Assembly: GCA_947503005.1 (NCBI GenBank)
Contig: CANNCA010000001.1
Coordinates: forward strand, 434,001-498,000
DNA from: an uncultured Flavobacteriaceae bacterium
Lineage (GTDB): Bacteria > Bacteroidota > Bacteroidia > Flavobacteriales > Flavobacteriaceae
Direction of reading: 5' to 3'
DNA length: 64,000 nucleotides
Below are positions 58,905-64,000 of this stretch, one piece after another. The translations under genes and the position numbers were made by a program. Every line of letters starts with the position of its first letter. Within the stretch, counting starts at the first letter, position 1. The notes beneath the pieces are model-generated. The model saw only the letters and a list, made by a program, of their open reading frames with translations, searched no databases and had not been told where the DNA came from.

Positions 58905-60398
58905 ACGCATATAAATCTCAGCCATATCAACAGTAATGGGATTGTTATACTTTTCTCGAAGTTGACTATCAATGTATTTATTTTCTGCGATTAAATCTGG
59001 GTGAAAAATGGAACGGTTTTTTCGAATTACTACCGTTTTGGGTTGAACTTGCTCCATGATGTATTTTAATTCATCTACCGCAGTTTCCCTTGGGTTATCA
59101 TAAAAAGCGAAGAGTTCGTTTCTGCAAATATTACTAGGATGTGTAGCTGATTTTATTGGTGGTTTCGCATCGAGACTCCAATATCCGATATGATATTCTA
59201 AGAAAAGGATGTTCTCCGTATCGATTTGATGTTGTTTGATATAATTGGGCACGCTAATGCCTTCCCCATTAAAAAAAGTGCCACGATTAATTTTGGTTTT
59301 AACAATGTTCGCATATTCCAGATAACTTTCCATTGGAAGTAATAATAACAGGAAGAACACATAGGGCCGATAGTTCCAATTTTTCAGGAAGGATAGTTGG
59401 CTGATAAAAATAGCCGCTAATATCATAAAAACTGGGTGTAGCTGAATCAGGTAATGCCCATTGATACGACCTCCTTTTATAAAGGAAAAAACTATCCCAA
59501 TAACCGCTAGGCTGACCCATTGAATCGCTGGGCTTTTAAAATCAAGGTATTTTCGTTTCCATGAGAAATAAAAAAAAGCTCCCATGAACAAGGTTATAGG
59601 AAGGAAACTAAAAATTGATTCACGCCGTGCACCGGCATATTCAAGAGACGCCAAAAAAACTGATTTCCACCAAATTTCAGGATACCCTTCAATATAGTAG
59701 GGAAGGAAGGTTAGAAAAATAACAATAAGAATTCCGAACCCAAAAAGTACAGACCTCAGTATACCGCTGCCATAAGCTCTTTCTTTTAAATGGAGGAAAA
59801 AAATATAAAATCCAACCACTAAAACTACATAGGCCAGGTTCAGTTTTGTCATCAAAGCTAGACCCATAAGAAGTCCGGAAACTACATAAAATTGTGGACT
59901 TTTTTTGTTTATGAGCAGATAAAGGGCGGGCATAAAAAAGAACATGCAGATATGTTCTGACATGACGCCCTGCAAACTTCCGAACATACTCAAAAGAGCT
60001 ACGCAGCCAATCGCTGCCCAAAAGCCAACTTTCTTCGTTGTGGCGGTGATTGAAATTTTATAGGTGTAAAACGCAGTTATTGAAACAATTAAAGCTCCGA
60101 CCAAGCGGATAGCTAAAAAGCTTTTTCCAAATATGTAGATAATGGTCGCGAAAAATAAATAGGTGACTGGGGGTTTTAAATCCCAAAGTTCGGTATAGGG
60201 TAAATGTCCATCTACCCATGATTGCCCCATAAGAATAAAGGTGCTCTCATCACGATCAACATAATCTCTAAAGAAAAAAGGGAGGCGAACAAACAACGAA
60301 ACGAGAAAAAGTATCAGAAAAACTGTTCTGTACTTTAAGTTTTGATAGTGCGGTGTGAATTTGTTTATAAGTGTGTTGAGCATAGATGGTTTTACCAT
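58896..60398 (-). CDS. GT39-like (ArnT/PMT type) membrane glycosyltransferase
   Basis: Integral membrane protein of about 500 residues with around ten hydrophobic helices. The early loop RDYVDRDESTFILMGQSW carries the acidic Asp-Glu motif of GT-C fold transferases that use polyprenyl-phosphate sugars, followed by LPYTELWDLKPPVTYLFF. I start it at 60398 (MVKPSML); an ATG at 60440 would overlap bioA coding sequence and a third option lies at 60383. It is on the opposite strand to the biotin genes and divides bioD from bioA. Substrate is unknown, probably a cell-envelope glycan or lipid. Confidence 0.8.
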   Translation of the reverse strand: MVKPSMLNTLINKFTPHYQNLKYRTVFLILFLVSLFVRLPFFFRDYVDRDESTFILMGQSWVDGHLPYTELWDLKPPVTYLFFATIIYIFGKSFLAIRLVGALIVSITAFYTYKISITATTKKVGFWAAIGCVALLSMFGSLQGVMSEHICMFFFMPALYLLINKKSPQFYVVSGLLMGLALMTKLNLAYVVLVVGFYIFFLHLKERAYGSGILRSVLFGFGILIVIFLTFLPYYIEGYPEIWWKSVFLASLEYAGARRESIFSFLPITLFMGAFFYFSWKRKYLDFKSPAIQWVSLAVIGIVFSFIKGGRINGHYLIQLHPVFMILAAIFISQLSFLKNWNYRPYVFFLLLLLPMESYLEYANIVKTKINRGTFFNGEGISVPNYIKQHQIDTENILFLEYHIGYWSLDAKPPIKSATHPSNICRNELFAFYDNPRETAVDELKYIMEQVQPKTVVIRKNRSIFHPDLIAENKYIDSQLREKYNNPITVDMAEIYMRSE

Positions 60399-60406
60399 GA
60401 AATTCC

Positions 60407-60414
60407 CATCTTTG
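60407..60414 (+). promoter_or_regulatory. -7-like promoter box of bioA
   Basis: CATCTTTG differs from TAnnTTTG by one base and lies 24 bases before the bioA ATG at 60439. It implies that bioA has its own promoter after the inserted minus-strand gene. Confidence 0.35.
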
Positions 60415-60438
60415 CAAGATAGAGAAATCGAAAATTCC

Positions 60439-61722
60439 ATGAGCCAAACGGACTTGAAAAAACTTTCAGAACGGGATAAAGAACATCTGTGGCATCCGTT
60501 AACACAACATCAAACAGCCGCACCTCGTTTAGGTATAAACAAGGCCAAGGGCGCTTTAATTTGGGACGAAGACGGTAATGAGTATATCGACGGCATCGCC
60601 TCTTGGTATACGGCCATGTACGGGCACTGTAATCCTTACATAACCGATGCGATTACTAAGCAAATGAAAACTTTGGATTTTGTGATGTTCAGCGGCTTTA
60701 CCCATCGTCCCGCAATTGAACTTTCAGAACGACTCATTGAAATCTTGCCTGACAACCAAGAGAAGCTGTTTTTCAATGATAACGGCTCTACAGCGATTGA
60801 AGCGGCTATTAAAATGGCATTGCAATACCATCATAACCGAAATGATAAAAAGGAAACGCTCATCGCTTTTGAAAATGGTTTTCATGGGGATACGTTCGGT
60901 GCCATGAGTGCTTCCGGACTTTCATCGTATAACGGTCCTTTTGAAGATTTTTTGTTGAAAGTAGAACGTATTCCTGTTCCACAAGAAGATAATCTTGACG
61001 AAATATTAGAACGGCTTAGAGTAATTATAGAAAATAATTCTTGTGCCGCTTTCATTTTTGAACCTTTGGTGCAGGGTGCCGCGGGAATGAAATTCCATTC
61101 CGCCAAAGGTCTGGATACCCTTATTCAAAAATGTCAAGAAAACGGAGTTTTGACCATCGCCGATGAAATCATGACTGGCTTCGGTAAAACAGGTAAAAAC
61201 TTTGCTTCCGATTACCTGGTAAACAAACCGGACATTATTTGTTTGAGTAAAGCACTGACTGCGGGCATGTTTCCATTAAGTATTACAAGCTGCACTTTGC
61301 AGGTATACAATGCCTTTTTAAGTGATAATACCTCAAAAGGATTTTTTCATGCCCATACGTATAGTGCCCATCCCTTAGGTTGTGCTGCGGCATTGGCGGG
61401 TGTTGAACTTTTGAATTCACCTGAAATATTGGAAAGACGCGTTGCTATTGAAAAGGCACATAAGCTCTTCGCATCTAAACTAAAAGGCCACCAAAAAATT
61501 GCCGAAATAAGAACAATGGGTGTTATCCTAGCCATCGATTTAAAAATTCAAACCGATAGGTATGGCTCGCTACGTGATGAGTTATATGATTATTTTATGT
61601 CGCAGGGCGTGAACCTCCGGCCGCTAGGAAATACAATTTATACACTTCCTCCATACGTAGTTACCGACGAGCAACTGCAGAAAATCTACGATTCTATGGA
61701 GGCCGTTCTAGAACTGTTCTAG
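60439..61722 (+). CDS. bioA: Adenosylmethionine--8-amino-7-oxononanoate aminotransferase
   Basis: PLP class III aminotransferase of 427 residues, converting KAPA to DAPA with SAM as amino donor. It opens with LSERDKEHLWHPLTQH, the BioA signature. SWYTAMYGHCNPYI near 55-68 contains the SAM-site Tyr residues. The PLP lysine is in CLSKALTAGMFPLS near 273. The ATG at 60439 is preferred over earlier in-frame starts at 60355 and 60397, which lie on the other side of the promoter-like box. Its 3' end overlaps the convergent Coa1-like gene by 15 bases. Confidence 0.96.
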   Translation: MSQTDLKKLSERDKEHLWHPLTQHQTAAPRLGINKAKGALIWDEDGNEYIDGIASWYTAMYGHCNPYITDAITKQMKTLDFVMFSGFTHRPAIELSERLIEILPDNQEKLFFNDNGSTAIEAAIKMALQYHHNRNDKKETLIAFENGFHGDTFGAMSASGLSSYNGPFEDFLLKVERIPVPQEDNLDEILERLRVIIENNSCAAFIFEPLVQGAAGMKFHSAKGLDTLIQKCQENGVLTIADEIMTGFGKTGKNFASDYLVNKPDIICLSKALTAGMFPLSITSCTLQVYNAFLSDNTSKGFFHAHTYSAHPLGCAAALAGVELLNSPEILERRVAIEKAHKLFASKLKGHQKIAEIRTMGVILAIDLKIQTDRYGSLRDELYDYFMSQGVNLRPLGNTIYTLPPYVVTDEQLQKIYDSMEAVLELF

Positions 61723-62145
61723 GGATTCGTTTTCCATAATATCGAAGGTCTCACTATCATCTATTTCTACCCGAATCACATTATAGGTCCAGTCATCATC
61801 TTCACCTGTGGCTTCTACGAACAGTTTGCCTTTTCCTTTTGGTCCAGAAATTGGAATAACCATATTCGCGGATTTTTTACCATTGGTGTAATTCCAACTT
61901 CCTTGAACCATGCCGTCTTTTTCTATGGGTGACCCAAAGGCGTTAATTAGGTCTTCTTCGGCATTTATTTTTTCCAAAGCATATTCGTACGGCTGCGAAT
62001 CTTCGATGGCATTGGTCACTCCGTAGAAAATAGAACCGATTGCGATTATCGCAATTACGATTATGGAGAAACAACCTCCTACGGGCACGACCCATTTCCA
62101 GTTTCTTTTCCACCAACTGGGTTGGGGTACGAGCTCATTGTTCAT
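61708..62145 (-). CDS. Coa1-family-like membrane protein
   Basis: Protein of 145 residues with one membrane helix at about 20-43 (VVPVGGCFSIIVIAIIAIGSIFYG) preceded by a Trp-rich juxtamembrane segment (SWWKRNWKW). A small alpha/beta domain follows (AEEDLINAFGSPIEKDG, GSWNYTNGKKSANMVIPISGPKGKG in part), which matches the Coa1/Tim21-type pattern linked to cytochrome oxidase assembly in other organisms. It is convergent with bioA and divergent from the ketoacyl synthase gene. The bacterial function is not established. Confidence 0.75.
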   Translation of the reverse strand: MNNELVPQPSWWKRNWKWVVPVGGCFSIIVIAIIAIGSIFYGVTNAIEDSQPYEYALEKINAEEDLINAFGSPIEKDGMVQGSWNYTNGKKSANMVIPISGPKGKGKLFVEATGEDDDWTYNVIRVEIDDSETFDIMENESLEQF

Positions 62146-62185
62146 GGTTTCTTGGTTTTACTGCTTAGATGAAGATAAGAACTTT

Positions 62186-62193
62186 TATTTTTG
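62186..62193 (+). promoter_or_regulatory. -7 promoter box of the ketoacyl synthase gene
   Basis: TATTTTTG is a full match to TAnnTTTG. It overlaps the earliest possible TTG start at 62191, so translation more likely begins at the in-frame TTG at 62209, about 10 bases after the predicted transcript start. Confidence 0.5.
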
Positions 62194-62208
62194 CCCGAAA
62201 CAGAAAAA

Positions 62209-63417
62209 TTGATTGAACCGATATCCATAACAGCGATTTCATCGATTTCCCCACTAGGTACTTGCTTAGCGGACGCTTGGGTGGCCTATCAAGTGCCGAA
62301 CCAACGTTTCATTACCAAAGAATTTAATGGAAAACTCGAATGGATCGGGCCACTTTCAAAAAAATCAAAGCAAGAAATATTCGACCTAAGACATTCCGAT
62401 GCCAAATACAAATTGCTGGATGATAGTGTTTTGTTCGCTATTTATGCGTCTCGAAAGGCCACTAACATTGCACAATGGAAAGCAGCTGATTACTTCGGAA
62501 TCAACATAGGCTCATCGCGCGGTGCAACTTCTTTATTCGAAAAGTATCATGAAGAATTCATCCAAAAAAACAAATCGGCGACGCTCTCTTCACCGACCAC
62601 TACTTTAGGAAATATCTCCTCTTGGGTGGCACATGATCTACAAACAAATGGTCCTGAAATATCTCATTCCATTACTTGCTCCACCGCTTTGCATGCACTT
62701 CTGAATGGAGTAGCTTGGTTACAAAGTGGTATGGCAGATAAATTTTTAGTGGGCGGTAGTGAAGCACCCTTGACGCCTTTTACCATTGCTCAGATGAAGG
62801 CACTAAAAATTTATGCCAAGCCAAGTGCTGTCCCGAGCGAAGGCGAAAGGAAAGAAGGCAAAACATTTCCTTGCCAAGCACTCAACTTGAACAAAAAACA
62901 AAATTCAATGATTTTAGGTGAAGGTGCTTCCGTGGCCTGTATGGAGAAAGGTATTTCAGAAAAGTCCTTGGCTGTAATTGCAGGATTGGGTTATGCTACA
63001 GAAGTGCTCGAACACAACGTTTCATTATCTACGGAGGCGATTTGTTTTCAACGCTCGATGCAAATGGCGTTGGGTAATACAAGGCCTGAGGAGGTGGATG
63101 CTATTGTGATGCATGCTCCGGGGACGATAAAGGGTGATCAATCAGAATACAAAGCCGTTCAAAAGATCTTTGGTAATAAGATGCCAAGTCTGACAACCAA
63201 TAAGTGGAAGATAGGCCACACTTTTGGAGCTTCCGGAATGCTTAGTGTTGAATTGGCCGTACTGATGTTACAGCATCAAAAGTTCGTTCAGGTTCCTTTT
63301 GTTACCTATAAATCTATCCCAAAGAAATTAGAAAAAATCATGGTTAATGCTGTAGGTTTTGGTGGCAATGCCGTAAGTGTACTATTGACGAAAAATGAGT
63401 CCCTCCCTCTTAATTAG
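62209..63417 (+). CDS. Beta-ketoacyl-ACP synthase-like protein in the biotin cluster
   Basis: Condensing enzyme of 402 residues, thiolase fold. The Cys-His-His triad is visible: Cys in ISHSITCSTALHALL, His in VMHAPGTIKGDQSE (in place of the usual HGTGT) and His in WKIGHTFGASGML. There is no ATG before the conserved core, so the start is a TTG; I choose 62209 (reading IEPISITAIS next) because the TTG at 62191 lies in the promoter box. It lies between bioA and bioB. It may extend acyl chains toward the pimeloyl thioester that BioF uses, which is inference. A 3' hairpin spans its stop codon. Confidence 0.88.
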   Translation: MIEPISITAISSISPLGTCLADAWVAYQVPNQRFITKEFNGKLEWIGPLSKKSKQEIFDLRHSDAKYKLLDDSVLFAIYASRKATNIAQWKAADYFGINIGSSRGATSLFEKYHEEFIQKNKSATLSSPTTTLGNISSWVAHDLQTNGPEISHSITCSTALHALLNGVAWLQSGMADKFLVGGSEAPLTPFTIAQMKALKIYAKPSAVPSEGERKEGKTFPCQALNLNKKQNSMILGEGASVACMEKGISEKSLAVIAGLGYATEVLEHNVSLSTEAICFQRSMQMALGNTRPEEVDAIVMHAPGTIKGDQSEYKAVQKIFGNKMPSLTTNKWKIGHTFGASGMLSVELAVLMLQHQKFVQVPFVTYKSIPKKLEKIMVNAVGFGGNAVSVLLTKNESLPLN

Positions 63418-63430
63418 GGCAAGGGAGGGG
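63401..63430 (+). terminator. GC-rich hairpin at the end of the ketoacyl synthase gene
   Basis: CCCTCCCT and AGGGAGGG form an 8-bp stem around a loop that includes the TAG stop. The tail (GATTTCTTG) is only weakly T-rich. It resembles the hairpin at 251-276. Confidence 0.5.
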
Positions 63431-63508
63431 ATTTCTTGAATTTGAAATTTGTTTATTGCAGATTCTACGTATTAAAAGTTATTTTTGAATAAGAAAGTGA
63501 ATCATTTT

Positions 63509-64000
63509 ATGAGCAAAACAAGACAAGACTGGACAACCGAGGAAATACTGGAAATCTATAACAAACCAATGATGGAGTTGTTATATGATGCAGCTACGAT
63601 ACATCGAGAAAATCATGACCCGAATACCGTTCAGGTTTCAACCCTTCTCTCCATTAAAACAGGCGGTTGCCCAGAAGATTGTGGGTATTGCCCTCAGGCC
63701 GCGCGTTATCATACGGATATTGAGGGGAACGATTTAATGACAGTCTCGCATGTGAAAGCGCAGGCATTGCGGGCTAAGGCTTCCGGAAGCTCACGGGTGT
63801 GTATGGGTGCCGCATGGCGAAATGTCAAAGATGGACCTGAATTCGACCAGGTACTTGAAATGGTTCGTACTATAAATAAATTGGAAATGGAAGTTTGCTG
63901 TACCTTGGGTATGATTACCGAGAACCAAGCAAAACGTTTGGCAGAAGCGGGGTTATATGCCTATAATCATAATTTAGACACTTCGGAGGACTATTATAAA
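63509..64000 (+). CDS. bioB: Biotin synthase, N-terminal part (3' end outside window)
   Basis: Radical-SAM enzyme that inserts sulfur into dethiobiotin. The frame opens at ATG 63509 and runs past the window end; 164 residues are seen. The SAM iron-sulfur cysteines form CPEDCGYC (CxxxCxxC) near residues 54-61, in the context LLSIKTGGCPEDCGYCPQ. Later RVCMGAAWRNVKDGPEF and EVCCTLGMITENQA supply the further conserved cysteines for the second cluster, and YNHNLDTS is the family motif. It starts 91 bases after the ketoacyl synthase stop. Confidence 0.98.
   Translation, partial: MSKTRQDWTTEEILEIYNKPMMELLYDAATIHRENHDPNTVQVSTLLSIKTGGCPEDCGYCPQAARYHTDIEGNDLMTVSHVKAQALRAKASGSSRVCMGAAWRNVKDGPEFDQVLEMVRTINKLEMEVCCTLGMITENQAKRLAEAGLYAYNHNLDTSEDYYK

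Overview
The window looks like chromosomal DNA of a marine-type member of the Flavobacteriaceae (Bacteroidota). The evidence is: AT-rich DNA with Bacteroidota-type promoter -7 boxes (TAnnTTTG); TonB-dependent receptors with carboxypeptidase-like N-terminal domains; SprB-repeat and type IX secretion (T9SS) C-terminal sorting domains; DUF4270 and DUF5689 lipoproteins; a one-chain glycyl-tRNA synthetase; and an atpD-atpC pair standing apart from the other ATP synthase genes. A genus cannot be fixed from the sequence alone. I see no rRNA, tRNA, CRISPR array, insertion sequence or phage gene.

Layout. 1-2.1 kb: the 3' end of a TonB-dependent receptor, a DUF5689/lamin-tail lipoprotein and an orphan gene. 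2.2-9.3 kb: katG divergent from an ankyrin-repeat gene that overlaps an omega-amidase-type nitrilase gene, then comF with an Ig-like lipoprotein, and a membrane coiled-coil protein. 9.3-17.6 kb: glyQS, a TonB receptor with a small outer-membrane barrel, a GH3 glycosidase, exonuclease III, a Tas-type aldo/keto reductase and a possible 32-residue membrane peptide. 17.6-25.2 kb: radA, then the panC-panD-flippase-pseudoesterase operon, divergent from a truncated starch-synthase-like gene paired with a DUF4270 lipoprotein. 25.4-34 kb: glmS, a TonB receptor paired with an SGNH lipoprotein, atpD-atpC, and a remnant of an M61 peptidase gene.

34.4-56.5 kb is the accessory-looking heart of the window. 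It is a 22-kb, six-gene minus-strand array with gaps of 29 bp or less, or overlaps. In transcription order it encodes an outer-membrane barrel with an extra helical C-terminal domain; a 1918-residue secreted protein with an adhesin-like N-terminus, a zincin motif (HELGH) and a pretoxin-like C-terminus; a small protein without a signal peptide, in the position of an immunity gene; a 1629-residue exported protein of unknown family; a fibronectin-III protein; and a 2122-residue SprB-repeat protein with a T9SS sorting domain. I propose a cell-surface, T9SS-linked effector/adhesin system that includes a toxin-immunity pair. This is an inference from architecture and gene order.

56.7-64 kb is a biotin region: bioF, a DUF2007/zinc-ribbon gene, bioD, bioA, a ketoacyl-synthase gene and the start of bioB, all on the plus strand. 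Two minus-strand genes lie among them: a GT39-like membrane glycosyltransferase and a Coa1-like protein. No bioC or bioH is visible here. The ketoacyl synthase between bioA and bioB may take part in making the pimeloyl precursor.
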